A stretch of 64,000 nucleotides of DNA, taken from NCBI RefSeq assembly GCF_048771995.1, contig NC_133027.1, positions 12,458,001 to 12,522,000 on the forward strand, read 5' to 3'. How positions within the stretch are numbered: position 1 is the first letter of the stretch; every line of letters begins with the position of its first letter. Below, in pieces: positions 48,996 through 59,157 of the stretch. The DNA comes from Taeniopygia guttata (lineage: Eukaryota > Chordata > Aves > Passeriformes > Estrildidae). A model generated the notes under the pieces. It was not told the origin of the DNA, did no database searches, and saw only the letters and a list, made by a program, of their open reading frames with translations. The position numbers and the translations under genes are program-made.

Positions 48996-49301
48996 GTACG
49001 TCTGCTGTATTTCTTCTCTGAGGGACAGTGTATTGTGTGCATGTTTCAGCATAGCTGTACCAAATGTTTTTCCTGAGACCGATGTCCCAGGGACATTTAG
49101 AGACATTTCCCCATGGGAACTTCTGTAGAAAATCAGTCTGTGTGCTGGCCACCTGTGCTGCAGAGCTGTCGGCCTGCTTGCTGTTGTTACCCAGGCAACC
49201 ACAAAGAGTTCAAAGCTTCAGGCTCTGGGGCTGCCTTTTGCATCTTCTGGAAGCTGGGATCTTTGCTTTAAAGTGAGCATCTTGCATTTTGTTTCCCTCA
49301 G

Positions 49302-49365
49302 GGAAAATAGTGAACATGGAAAACCCCGTGGGGAAATATTCTGAACTGGAATATATTGGCAGCGG
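49302..49365 (+). CDS. PAK3L: PAK3-like gene, kinase exon 1 (start of kinase domain)
   Basis: The acceptor is ttttgtttccctcag and the donor is gtgagt at 49366. Joined to the linker exon it reads RKIVNMENPVGKYSELEYIG-SG, aligned with group I PAK sequence before and into the Gly-rich loop (KKKYTRFEKIGQG). It enters phase 1 and leaves phase 2, as in PAK genes. Confidence 0.92.
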
Positions 49366-50083
49366 GTGAGTCCAACCACAGTTACTTCTCCATAACCATG
49401 GGCCAGGTGTTTTTCTGGTGGAATATCTATGCAGTGTGAAGTGAGGCCAGCTGCAAACAGACATCTATTGCCATGTTCAGACACTGGGGATAGATTGTCC
49501 CATCTCTCAGTGCTGCTCAGAATTTGTGAGTGTGCCCTGAAAGTATTGTCAGAGACATCTTCATGCTGCCAAGGTCTCTTGCCTGCAGCAAGGAACAGGA
49601 CCTGGAAGATCTCCTTGTCTCTCAAGTATGGGACAGCTCTGTGTTAATTTCCTTAGCATTTTTCTATCTCTCCAAATCATACAGCCACACTAATAAAAGG
49701 GGAAGAAACTTGCTTGCCTGAAAGTGCAACCTACTCCCTGATAGCTGTCAGATAACAGTTCTCAGGAACATTTCTTTCCAAGAGTTTGCTGAAGGAAATT
49801 CTCCATGGTCAGGATGAAAACTATGAAAACTGCGCAATTTAGAACATGAAACCTGAGATGAAAGAAGGAGCTCTCTTTAGGAGCTGAGGCAGTAGATGGC
49901 AGCACTTCAGGGACAGACCCAGTGCCCATGCACTTGAGAGGAAAATGCATCATCTGCCTTCTGGCAGAGCCCGCCTTCATCCTGCAGGTCTTAGGCATTT
50001 GCAGCAGAGATCTCCTGTGTGGGCTGGCTTTCACTGCAAGAGCTAAATGGCTTCTCATTTTTTTGCTGCTTTTTTGTTTCTAG

Positions 50084-50132
50084 GACTTTTGGATTTGTGG
50101 TTAGAGCAATCAACAAAGCCTCAGGAGCAGAG
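50084..50132 (+). CDS. PAK3L: PAK3-like gene, kinase exon 2 (Gly-rich loop)
   Basis: The acceptor is tttttgtttctag and the donor is gtaaat at 50133. It completes the ATP-binding loop as IGSGTFGFVVRA (GxGxxGxV intact) and continues INKASGAE in phase 0. Confidence 0.92.
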
Positions 50133-50895
50133 GTAAATGTCAACAGCCCCCGCAATCTCTGCTGCACTCAAGGGCTTTCCCCTCTGGTGTGAGCAGCTGT
50201 GGCCAGAGCTTTGGGTCGAGCTGTGCTGAAGAGGCAAAAGAAACACAGACTGGTACCAGCCTGCAAAAGACATTGCGGACAGTCTTTGACCTTCTCAGCT
50301 GCCACAAAGAAGGCACAGAGGGCAGCAGTTCATTTCAGAGAAGGATGTGCTCACTCGCTCTCAATTGCTAAAACAAAGGTGGTGCCTTAGAGCATCTCAC
50401 TGCTCTTTGGGGCGACAGCTTCAGAGTCCTGAATTCTCACTTCTGGTTGCCAGCAAATGCATCTGAAAGTTACCAGTAGTTCCTCAGACACCTGCAGTGC
50501 TGCACTTGGGAACTGCACATAGGGAGAGATCTGCAAGGCGTCCCTAGAAACCCTAAGCCCTGCCCCTAGCCCGGGATGTAGCCACAGAGTATTAAGGCAT
50601 GGATTACTTCTGAATCCCATACAAAGCAGCAGGGAGTGGGCTCAGAGGTTTGTGGGTGAGACACCACTGTTACCAAGTGGACACAGCAAAACCTCAGTGG
50701 CCACGTGTCCTGTAACTGGCACCCATGGGAGCGGAGCAATGGGCTATTGCAATGTCAGTTCCTAATTACTGCAATGCCTAATCAGAATGCAGTTTGGCAC
50801 AGCTTGGCTGTGTCATTGCAAAATCACTCGCTCCATGTGCCTTGTGGTCTCGTGCCACCAACTTCTCAAGTTACTGATTTTCAATGTCATTTTAG

Positions 50896-51008
50896 GTGGC
50901 CATAAAGAAAATAAATCTCCAAGGACCGAGGAAGAAGGAACTAAAAGCCTATGAACTCATGACTGTGAAGATAAATAAGAATCCCAACGTGGTCAACTAT
51001 TTAGGCAG
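50896..51008 (+). CDS. PAK3L: PAK3-like gene, kinase exon 3 (catalytic Lys and helix C)
   Basis: The acceptor is tgtcattttag and the donor is gtgagt at 51009. Encodes VAIKKINLQGPRKKELKAYE, then NKNPNVVNYLG. The VAIK lysine and the helix-C glutamate (KAYE) are retained. PAK3 has VAIKQMNLQQQPKKEL here. Confidence 0.96.
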
Positions 51009-51611
51009 GTGAGTTGTTGTAAATATTTGTTTACATATTGCAAACATGCAAGATTGTTCACTGGCACAAAACAGAGCTGTAATTATTGGTTAATTATTAC
51101 TGCTCTGCTCATCTCCAGTGGATGGGAAGAGAGTGCATCTTGTCTGCAGGAGTATTCCCTGGCACACATAGTTTGAAAATTATTCAAAAACCTGCATCAG
51201 TCATATCTAATTAAATTAATAGCCTGTAAGTTCACAGCCACCACATTATTTTGGGACTTGACTTTTTTCAACAGTCCTCTTACGTCTGGGTAAACTAACA
51301 TGGATTTTCCTTGGATTATGTCCCCTCTTTTCCATTGCTTTGCATGCCAGGAAGATTATTTCCAGAAACACGCAGTGTGACAAGTTTTTTATCTGTTCCT
51401 AAACTGCAGTTTTTACTTGCTGGCTATTTAAGACATCTCCTTTTCCAAAGCTGTGCCTTTCTTCTTGAGACAGGTTTCAAACAATGCACAGCCTAGAGGG
51501 AATGTCTGTTCCTTTTCTTCTGTCCTTGTCACACAGGGACTTGGAAATAAGAACCAAGAAAATAAACTAACCATGCATGTTTACCTCCATGCTCTTGTTT
51601 CCTTCTTTCAG

Positions 51612-51729
51612 CTACCTTGTGGATAATCAATTCTGGCTGGTTATGGAGTTCATGGATGGAGGCACTCTGAGCGATGTCATCAGCAAGACCTACCTGTCTG
51701 AAGACCAGATAGCAGCCATCAGTCGAGAG
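51612..51729 (+). CDS. PAK3L: PAK3-like gene, kinase exon 4 (hinge)
   Basis: The acceptor is cttctttcag and the donor is gtcagc at 51730. Encodes YLVDNQFWLVMEFMDGGTLS, DVISKTYLSEDQIAAISRE. The hinge MEFMDGGTL corresponds to MEYLAGGSL of PAK3. Confidence 0.96.
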
Positions 51730-52573
51730 GTCAGCAAGCCCACCTGTGCTTCCGAGGGCTTGGGCAGGATTGTCTGGGAAACAGAGGCTCAGAACAGGAG
51801 AGGTTTCATGTATAAACTTTGTTTTCCTTGTGCTGGTATGCTATGGGCAAGTAAAAGCATATCAAGGGAACTGCCTGCCAGTGCTCCTGCACTCAGTGTA
51901 CTCAGTTCTTGTACTCTTATCTCCTGCTGTTGTAGTCTCACTCTGCCTCCTGTATTTGTATTTGCTCTTCTCCACCTTGCCTCCCTAAACTTGTATCTTG
52001 AGCCTGTCTGCACTGCATTCCTTGCCTGTAAAAGCAAAGGTGCTGGTGGCAGGATTTGAAATGATCAGCTGAGAAAAAACAGAGACTCATTTCTCACAGT
52101 CCTCAACTAAAAAGGACAGTAGTGCAGCCAAAATGCTCTTTGCTTCAGGAAGGTGACTGATGTGATACTTCAAGTCTGTGCTGAGGCCAGCAACAAAACT
52201 CTCGTCATGCAGCCTCCCACCCAAAAGTGATCCACTTCACAACAAAGAGAGGGACTTTTTCTTTCTTGGCCAAACCCCTCCTTTGCCCTCTGCATGGAGA
52301 AAGCACATCCACTGCAGCAGCAGTCATCCTGGCTGGTTTGCAGGGGACAGTCTACAACAGCAGGTGCTGTTGCTCTTTCAAAAGCTGACATACCTTTCCT
52401 TAGAAAAGTCCTGCTCTGCAAGTGTTGGAGCAGCAACTCTTCCTCTCAATGGCACTGTGTTCTGCCATTACTCGCCATTCCCATGCAGAGGGAATCTTTT
52501 AAGAGACTCTGTTTCCTTTCTTGTGTGATGAAATCACTAATTTTTGCCCTCCTGCTTCTGTTTTCTCTCTCAG
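51730..52573 (+). other. Intron within the kinase domain
   Basis: This is 0.84 kb of sequence with long chance frames on both strands but no supported feature. Confidence 0.7.
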
Positions 52574-52673
52574 TGCCTGCAAGGACTGGATTTTCTTCAC
52601 TGGAACCACGTGATCTACCGAGATGTGAAGAGTGAAAACATCCTTCTCAGAACTGACGGCTCTGTCAAGCTGG
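52574..52673 (+). CDS. PAK3L: PAK3-like gene, kinase exon 5 (catalytic loop)
   Basis: The acceptor is tttctctctcag and the donor is gtcagt at 52674 (exit phase 1). Encodes [20 protein letters not shown] then [13 protein letters not shown]. The catalytic Asp and Asn are kept, but the His of the HRD motif is Tyr (YRD). Tyr is also found there in some active AGC kinases, so activity is not excluded. Confidence 0.95.
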
Positions 52674-53116
52674 GTCAGTATATTCCTGGTCAGGTGCAGC
52701 GTTCAGGGATGTGGGGTGAGGGGCTGCTTTGAGTGGCTGCCAACTCCCCAGAAATGGTGCTGGTGGCAGTGCAGGGCCCCACCGCTGTGAGCTGAAGGCA
52801 CGGTTGCAACGTGCACAGAGGTATAAGGAACCAGGAGAAGTCAAGAGTGGCGTTGGTGTGTTTGTGTCTCTTCCAGAGGGAGGGAGCTACAATCTAAAGC
52901 TTCAGGGGAATAAAGGCCACTGCTGTGAGCAGCGTTTAAAAAACTGTGATTTTTTTGGAAGTGGCCAATTCCATACTTCCTTGGCTAAAGCCCCAAGGAA
53001 ACTGAGTGTGGACAGTTCTTCAGGAGATTCAACAACACATAGACTGAGAGTGGGGAATTCTTTTGCTTGATTTCCTAACTTGACCTGGCTTTCATGGTAT
53101 GTTTATTTGTCCACAG

Positions 53117-53313
53117 CTGACTTTGGCCTCTTTGCTCAGCTCACCCCTGAGCAGCGTAGACGGAGCTCAGTGGCCGGCACTTCTGGCTGGATGGCGCCTG
53201 AAGTGCTGACAGGTCAACCATATGGCCCCAAAGTGGACATATGGTCTTTTGGAATCGTGGGCATCGAAATGGTGGAACGAGAAGTTCCTCACAGGAATGA
53301 AACTCCTGTTTCG
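53117..53313 (+). CDS. PAK3L: PAK3-like gene, kinase exon 6 (DFG, activation loop, APE)
   Basis: The acceptor is ttatttgtccacag and the donor is gtaagg at 53314. Encodes [31 protein letters not shown] and [21 protein letters not shown] and APE are intact. The activation-loop threonine of PAKs (RSTMVGTPYW) is replaced by Ser in [10 protein letters not shown], and the PY pair by SG. Confidence 0.96.
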
Positions 53314-53661
53314 GTAAGGTGCAAATACTCCCTGATCCCACTTGTCTTTCTCACCTGTCCCATGTCCTGTGTGCCATTGGACAAATCCCATTGCCATCTG
53401 CTAGCACCACTTACACCAAGGTCCCCTTCTAAACATGTCCCTGCAGCACATCAGCATCTGCTGTAAATTCGGTTGCATCAGAAGGGAAGTAGCAGTTCAG
53501 AAACCTGGCATTTTGGCCTGCAACCTGCCTGACATTTCTAATTTGCTTTTTGAACTCCGTTGGTGCTCTGTCTCTGAAGGGCAAGAATTTTTCAGTGGAG
53601 AGGTTAGACATGTGATAAATATCCTAAGAAATTGACGTTACACCTTCCCAGTTTCAATTTT

Positions 53662-53696
53662 ATCGGAAAAGAAAAGAAAAAGAAAAAGAAAAAAGA
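53662..53696 (+). repeat. A/G-rich simple repeat (AAAAG)n
   Basis: Consecutive gaaaa/gaaaaa units lie in the intron. They have no inferred function. Confidence 0.9.
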
Positions 53697-53729
53697 CACA
53701 ACCACTAAAGCAATGCCCAAGTAGTTTTG

Positions 53730-54326
53730 TGTAGGAGTGACAGTGGGTAGGACGGTCGGGATGGACGGAGACAAAAGATCTTTGAAGCCAGGTCTTGGAA
53801 CTTTCGGTTTATTGCAAAGGGCGTGGATGCAGGGCCCTGCTTGGAGCTGCCAGCCACAGCTCAGAGCAGGCCCGAAAGAGGAGCCCAAAAGAGAGACCCG
53901 AAAGAGTGAGGAAGTTCCTGTTACAAGACAATAAATCTTCTTCTGTGCAGAATGTTCAAATTTTCACTAACCAATCTAGTCCAAGATACAAATACTAGAG
54001 TATTTACTACAGCCTATAAGAATCCTTACATTACCATACTGTGTTACATTTTAAACCCTAAAAACTACTCTTTGGACCCCTTCTGCCAAGCTAGTAGGGT
54101 CTGCTCTGACCCTTGGACCTGTCTGCCAGCAGAGGGTGTTGTTTAATCAAAAGGGGATTACCTTCAGCTGGCCATACCATTGTTTTCCAGTTGTTCAGTA
54201 ACTAAGGCTAGTAACTATCTCAAAGCTTACTTTTCATTTCAATCTCGCTTACAGTTTCCATATTCTCAAAATCTTTTGCCAGGCATACATATTTGTAAAG
54301 GTTTTCCGGTTTCATCTTCCCCAACA
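53730..54326 (-). mobile_element. Solo LTR, class II (ERVK-like), antisense
   Basis: This 597-bp LTR has ends TGTAGGAG (left) and CCCCAACA (right), flanked by perfect 6-bp duplications gttttg at 53724-53729 and 54327-54332. A reversed poly(A) signal (ggtttattgc near 53806) fits minus orientation. The intact target duplication suggests a fairly recent insertion with LTR-LTR recombination. Confidence 0.85.
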
Positions 54327-55716
54327 GTTTTGCTTTCTTTTTCTTTTTTTAACCACAGCACATTGATTTTCCTCCACACTGTAGCATCTTTTCCAAGTCC
54401 TGTGGGTCTTCAAAACTTTCAGGCTTTCAAATAATCTGTACATTGCTCAGTCATGTGTGTGGGTGGCCTGGATAAGTTGAGGATGTGTTTTTCTCCGACT
54501 GCAGTTACACTAAACCCTTGGCTGTTTCTGGGTCTTTTAAAAAGTTGATGAGCTTGCAGCCTGGTGCCTGGGGCTGGGATCCAACGTGGGCGGTTGATGC
54601 TGGTGCTGTGTTCCTTTACTATAGGAGCAGGGCCATCTCTGGCTTGCACAGTGCTAAGGGCAGTGAGGACTCCAGCTCCCCACCATGTCCAGTGGCTCAG
54701 TTGCAGAGAGACAGGATAAAGCTCCCTTTGTGACCTCTGAGAGTGTGGGAAAAGGAAAGAAAGCTGCCATAATTATTTATACTCCAGGGGAGTGTGCTTG
54801 CTGGTTTGGGCTTGGAAATTTTCCTCTGGGTTGAAGAGGATAATAACAAAGTCTTTTTGGTCACCATCTATTTCAGTGCCACCAGCACAGAGCTGTTACT
54901 ATTGTGATGAGCATTTTTCTGGAGACCAGGCTGCAGCCTGGTGTCACGGAGAGCCTGTCAAAACCTCCCACTTCTTACAGACATATTTTGCGATGGGGAC
55001 GCCATTAATGCATTGACTTGAGTATACAAATGAGCAGAGGGTGACCATCGGGATGGTGCTTCTTCTTCTGATTTGACCTTGGAAAGGTTTCCTTTTGCCA
55101 CATAAAGAGGCTGAAACGTGCAGCTGAGAGACAGAGCTGCAGGTGGCTCCTGTGTGCCTAAGCCGGCATTTTCATCCCAATACATTTGTGCAGGTGTCTT
55201 AAAGGGTCTGTGTTGAATATGAGATTCCAAATGTTTGTTTCCTCACCCTGAGGCATACCTGGTGGATTTCCATTCTTGCCTCCCATGCACCTCTGTTTTC
55301 TAGAAGAGGACAAGAAGCTCAATGAGTTTTGGTTTATGACCACTGTGCTTAAGGGACCAACAAGCACTGCAGAGATGCCTTTCATGTACTAATCCTTGGA
55401 AATAGTAGTGTTAGTGTAGCAGAGTCCATCTTCTGAAAAGCCTGTCAAGGTGGTGTGAATCCTCCAAGAAGGAAAGAAGCTTTGCTGATGTAGCTCCCAC
55501 TAACTGGGTCAGTCAATGAAATTGACTGCCAAGGCAAGATCAGCGGGATGTTGGAAAAGCCATGGTGTTTTGTTGGTAAAGGAAAGTCATCTTTCCTTTA
55601 CCATCTCCATCTTATCAGAAAGTGCTCTGCAGGGTGGAGCTTAAACAGTGGGTTCTGGGAGAGCAGTTACAGATGGGAAAGAAGCAGGTGGAGCCTCGTG
55701 TTTCCTTTTCATGCAG

Positions 55717-55854
55717 GCTGAACTCCCGATAGCCAGAGGAGAGAGACCACAGCTGCGGAAGCCCAACCGATTCTCGCCTCACCTGTGTGACTTTCTGAGC
55801 TGCTGCCTGCAGACAGACGAAGAGCAGCGCTGGTCTGCCAAGAGGCTCCTGCAG
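55717..55854 (+). CDS. PAK3L: PAK3-like gene, kinase exon 7 (C-lobe)
   Basis: The acceptor is ccttttcatgcag and the donor is gtaaaa at 55855. It has 46 codons, phase 0. Encodes PQLRKPNRFSPHLCDFLSCC and LQTDEEQRWSAKRLLQ, matching [20 protein letters not shown] and the RGSAKELLQ of PAK3. The kinase-invariant Arg is retained (QRWSAKRLL). Confidence 0.95.
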
Positions 55855-57215
55855 GTAAAATGCCAAGGGGCTGAGGTGAAACAGTGTCTGAGGGATGGGC
55901 TCCTCCTCCACCGAGGTCCGAGGCATCAGATGAGCCCCCTTCCTCCTCACCTCCACTCTTGGTGATGTTCAAATGAAAACAGTGAGGAATCCTAGACTGG
56001 GCTGGGCTGGCAGGGCTCTGGAAAGTCCTCTGGTCCAAGTGACCTGCAATGAGCAGGGACATCTTTAAAGAGATCAGGTTGCTCAGAGTCCTGTCCCACC
56101 TGACCTGGAATGATTCCAGGGATGGGGGCACCTACAAGCTCTTGGGACAACCTGTGCCAGAGTGGCACCATGCTCCGAGAAAAGAAGGTCTTCCTTAGAC
56201 CTACTCTGATTAGATCCCCATGTGTTTAAAACTATTTGCCCACACTCTCTTGTAACTGGCCCTGTTAAAAAAGGTGTCCCCCACTTTCTTCAAAGCCACT
56301 CTGAAATCTTGGAAAGCAGCAATAAAGTCTCCCTGGGGCCTGTTCTTCACAAAAGTGAATAACTCCACCTCTCTCCGCATTTCCTGAGAGGACAGGTGCT
56401 CTGTTTTCTGGCTGTTTCTGTTGCCCTGATTTGGTGGGATGTTCAGTTTTATCTAATGGTAAAAGAACTGAAGTACAGCAATGCAGGGTAAAGAGACATG
56501 AAATAGTGGTGGAGGAACCCAAGGCTGCCAGTCCTGGCAGAGCAGTCTGGAGAGATTTGGCTGTGGGCAGGAGGGGCTTTGAGGGACTCACTGTGAGCCT
56601 CTGAGGGGCCCTGGTTTATGCCCCCCACCCCACCCTTAGAGGTTTCTGGCACACAAACAGGGACAGCTGAGAGGGACTTGCCCCAGCCCCATCTGCTGCC
56701 TGGCATGCTCAGGCAGAGGGGAACTGTCCCAGGCTGACTGCCAGGTTGTGTGGCAGAGAGGGAACTGCAGGACCCATCGCCGCTGGACTGGCCCTGCTGG
56801 GAAGGAAGGTGCCATCCCACACAGCAGGGGCAGGGCATGGAAAGGCAGACACTGCTTTGTGTGCCTGTGGAAGTTAGCATGGTGCCTGTCTTTCCAAGAC
56901 AGGGACCTCTGGGAGTCATTGGAGCTTCCTGAAAGGAAAAAACCCCAGGGACAGAAAGCACCATTTCTAGAGCACTGGCAGGGCAAAAATCCCAGCAAGA
57001 TGGAGAAACCAGAATAAATGGATGAGTGGGATTCTGGGCCAGGTTTGCCTGTGATGGCAAGCTCCTGCACATGATGAGTGGGGAGCAGATGGTCCCATTG
57101 TTTTACTTTCTGGGTCCTTCTAGGAGCTAGAGGAATCCTGATTGAGTCTGTGAAGCACTGAGCTTGGAATGTCATGGTTCACTGTTCTTTGTTGTTTTTT
57201 TTTCCTGTGGATTAG
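55855..57215 (+). other. Last intron, containing a long antisense CR1
   Basis: The intron is 1.36 kb. Long minus-strand frames at about 56.4-57.2 kb have no family similarity and are not called. Confidence 0.7.
55990..56450 (-). mobile_element. CR1 LINE fragment, antisense
   Basis: Typical reversed CR1 blocks are seen: caggttgctcagagtcctgt, gaatgattccagggatgggg, gacaacctgtgccagagtgg and aataaagtctccctggggcc. It is a moderately diverged, older copy. Confidence 0.9.
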
Positions 57216-57308
57216 CATCCATTTGTAACAGCAGCCAAGCCAGCATCCACCCTGGCACCACTCATCAACTCAGCGAAGAAGAAGAAGACGAAGAAGACAA
57301 GAATCTAA
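57216..57308 (+). CDS. PAK3L: PAK3-like gene, terminal coding exon
   Basis: The acceptor is tttcctgtggattag, and the exon ends in TAA at 57306-57308. Encodes HPFVTAAKPASTLAPLINSA and a Lys-rich tail KKKKTKKTRI. The first part matches HQFLKIAKPLSSLTPLIAAA of PAK3. The basic tail is unlike the PAK3 ending and could act in membrane or nuclear targeting (inference). Confidence 0.95.
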   Translation, partial: HPFVTAAKPASTLAPLINSAKKKKTKKTRI

Positions 57309-57414
57309 CGATGAAGATATTATTACCAAGTTAAAGTAGGATTGTAGAGTAGGACTCTAGATTAGGATTGTTAAGTAGTTTTGTAGTATAGGTTTATGGA
57401 TAGGATTATAATTA

Positions 57415-57420
57415 AATAAA
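57415..57420 (+). terminator. Poly(A) signal of the PAK3-like gene
   Basis: AATAAA lies 107 bases after the stop codon, so the 3' UTR would be short. Confidence 0.8.
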
Positions 57421-57502
57421 GTTTTCAAAGCATCAAGTCATTTGGAAGATTCCCCTCCTTCTGACCCCTTCAGAAAACATTTCCTTCTGAATTGCCAGTT
57501 GT

Positions 57503-57816
57503 CTTTTATTGGTGCTGAGACACACTTATGGCTTCTTTGGTATGGTTTGTAAATGGAGAAGGCTCTTCTTCATTCATCCTCTCCAGACTACACTGCCTTT
57601 GGCATACGGCCCACCGGCCCCGTTTGGCACATCTGTGGCACTTCCAGTTGAGGCAGAAAGGGCAATGGCATTTGCGGGAAAAACCAAAGGGCGAGTGGGG
57701 CAGCCAAAACATCCTGTGCAGATGCAGGCCTTCAGCTGTGACTCGAGAGCATTTGGGTGCCTGCCACTTGGATTTGTATCGCGAAGGGCAATGTCTTTGG
57801 CCGGAGGAGAGCCTTG
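57503..57816 (-). CDS. Candidate terminal exon of an unknown Cys/His-rich protein, tail-to-tail with the kinase gene
   Basis: On the minus strand a strong pyrimidine tract ending ctttctctgctgag precedes an open frame of about 103 codons. The frame includes RHCPSRYKSKWQAPKC and RKCHCPFCLNWKCHRCAKRG followed by RWAVCQRQC, with CxC, CxxC and HxxC spacings like zinc-binding proteins. The stop TAA lies inside AATAAA (57503-57508), a ready poly(A) signal. I do not recognise the family and found no upstream exon, so this may be a gene fragment or chance. Confidence 0.35.
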
Positions 57817-58105
57817 CTCAGCAGAGAAAGCAGAAAGATCAGAGAGGTGCTCTGAAAGGTCTCCTGCGGTGCAGAGCTGTCAGCGAGTGTGAGGTGAGAG
57901 TGGGCCCGGCCTTGCCCGGCGTGGAGCTGCAGCAGAGCCCTGGCAGAGCCCGGAGCAGCCTGAGCCTGGGCAGGGGCAGGCTGCAAGGAGGCCCTTGTAG
58001 CTGCAGGAGGCACAGCCCGGCCCTGCGTGCCTCTTGCTGGCAGCGGGCGCATCCTCTGCTCTCAGCGCCCAAGCGCAGCCGGCTGCTCCCGAGGGGAAGC
58101 GGAGC

Positions 58106-59010
58106 CTGGCTCAGCATTCCCACTCTTGTGCTGGCTGCCCTGCGACTCCTGGCAAAGGTCAGCAGTGTGTGCAGCACTCTGGGCACCGGGGCAGGGAGCC
58201 GGGCTGCTCGGCAGGCTGGAGCACAGGGCAGCGTCCTTCAGGCACGGCGCTTGTGCCAGGGGACCATGGGCCAGCGGGAGGCAGGGACAGCTTGTCAGCT
58301 CATGGCTGCAGGAGCCAGTGCCCCACACAGCTCTGGGAGGCAGCGCCTGCACTTCTGCACTGAGCCACAGCAAAGCTGTGACCTGCAGAGTGCTTTGCAG
58401 AAATATTCAGGGCCAGCAGGCCGGCCTGCTTCGTGCTCTCTGGCACACAGCAAGAGCTGTGCCACGCTGCAGCTCGGAGCTGCTGGGAGAAAGGTGTTAG
58501 AAATAAACTCTTAGGTACAATTAAATGGAGACAAAGTCATTAAAGCAAAAGAGAACCGTTTTTCTTAGTAAGGATTCAACTGAGCTGGGTGTACTTCCCT
58601 TTTGGTTTGGTGTTCAACCCCCCCCATTTTCCAGCACACATCAACACCCAAAAAATTAACTGGAACAAATGCAAACCATAACTAACAACAGCTAGCACCA
58701 ACAACTTTCATTCTTTTTTTGTAATGACCTTTTGGCTGAGGCAAAATATTACCTCCTGTCTCTCAGAGGGAATCGGGGATGAGCCTGAGCCTTGTGCTTG
58801 ACTAGTGATCTGATTTGGAAGGGAGCAGAAGGGTTTCAGCAGGCAATTTGTGCTTCCTTTATTCATTTCTTAAGGAAAGACGCAGTGTGGCTTCAGCCAG
58901 CAAAAGCATCTGCCAGTTGCATTGACGAAATGCTTGTGAGGAATTCCCAGAAAAAGAACATGTTGAAGAAAAGTTTAATCGTAACAAATCCTGCATTCCT
59001 TTAGCTGCAG
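58106..59010 (+). repeat. Duplicated segment A, copy 2 (3' of the PAK3-like gene)
   Basis: This is the partner of 17700-18790 in the same orientation, about 40 kb away. The block from cctggctcagcattccc to ctgctgggaga is nearly identical by eye. The part after the nested insertion (gaatcggggatg and on) is more diverged. Confidence 0.85.
58495..58765. mobile_element. Solo LTR-like insertion in segment A copy 2
   Basis: The empty site in copy 1 (ctgggagagagggaatcgg near 18100) shows 271 bp inserted here. The ends are TGTTAG...CTCTCA, and the flanks gaaagg and gaggga could be an eroded 6-bp duplication. A poly(C) run lies at 58618-58626. Confidence 0.55.
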
Positions 59011-59157
59011 GAGGCTCTGTTGGCACGGAGTCTGTTGAGCCAGTTGAGGGATTCTCTGCTGCGCAGCAGACGCAGAGCATCCATCTTCTCCATCCCGCGA
59101 GGGAATAGAGAGCAATTTGCTGACATTTGCGAGCCAAACTCTGGACTCACCATACAG
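59011..59157 (+). CDS. Candidate exon of unknown gene
   Basis: This 147-bp frame has acceptor cctttagctgcag and a strong donor gtgagt at 59158, with no stop. It encodes EALLARSLLSQLRDSLLRSR then RRASIFSIPRGNREQFADIC. A possible next exon begins at 59371 after ttttctgatag (VWKSSFLSRQKNLQRAA, then stop). It lies just past segment A copy 2 and is absent from copy 1. The family is not recognised. Confidence 0.3.

Larger units (their letters stand above)
53314..55716 (+). other. Intron with solo LTR and simple repeat
   Basis: The 2.4-kb intron between kinase exons contains an A/G-rich run (53662-53696) and an antisense class II solo LTR. The remainder is unassigned. Confidence 0.75.
21229..57420 (+). 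other. PAK3L: Whole PAK3-like kinase gene with N-terminal anchor and exon-encoded acidic repeats
   Basis: The predicted gene has 32 coding exons joined by phase-compatible splice sites, with a 3,879-bp open frame (about 1,292 aa) and poly(A) signal AATAAA at 57415-57420. In order it encodes a hydrophobic N-terminal segment (39 aa), 17 acidic 44-aa repeats (748 aa), a coiled-coil region (165 aa), and a linker plus PAK-type Ser/Thr kinase domain (340 aa). PAK kinases act downstream of Rac/Cdc42, but no CRIB motif or autoinhibitory segment is visible here, so small-GTPase control is probably lost. The kinase part is certain from homology. The link from kinase to repeats and anchor rests on splice signals, phase and shared strand. 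PAK3-like kinases are known to be expanded in zebra finch. Confidence 0.8.

Noticed and set aside
56449-57175. Minus-strand frames of 207 and 179 codons
   Set aside because: They are intronic, with low-complexity Ser/Pro/Cys composition, no family similarity, and no conserved start or splice context.
57528-58514. A 328-codon open frame on the + strand
   Set aside because: It runs through the 3' flank and into duplicated segment A. The copy at 17.7 kb does not preserve it as a protein, composition explains its openness (GC-rich), and the minus-strand Cys-rich frame overlaps its left part.
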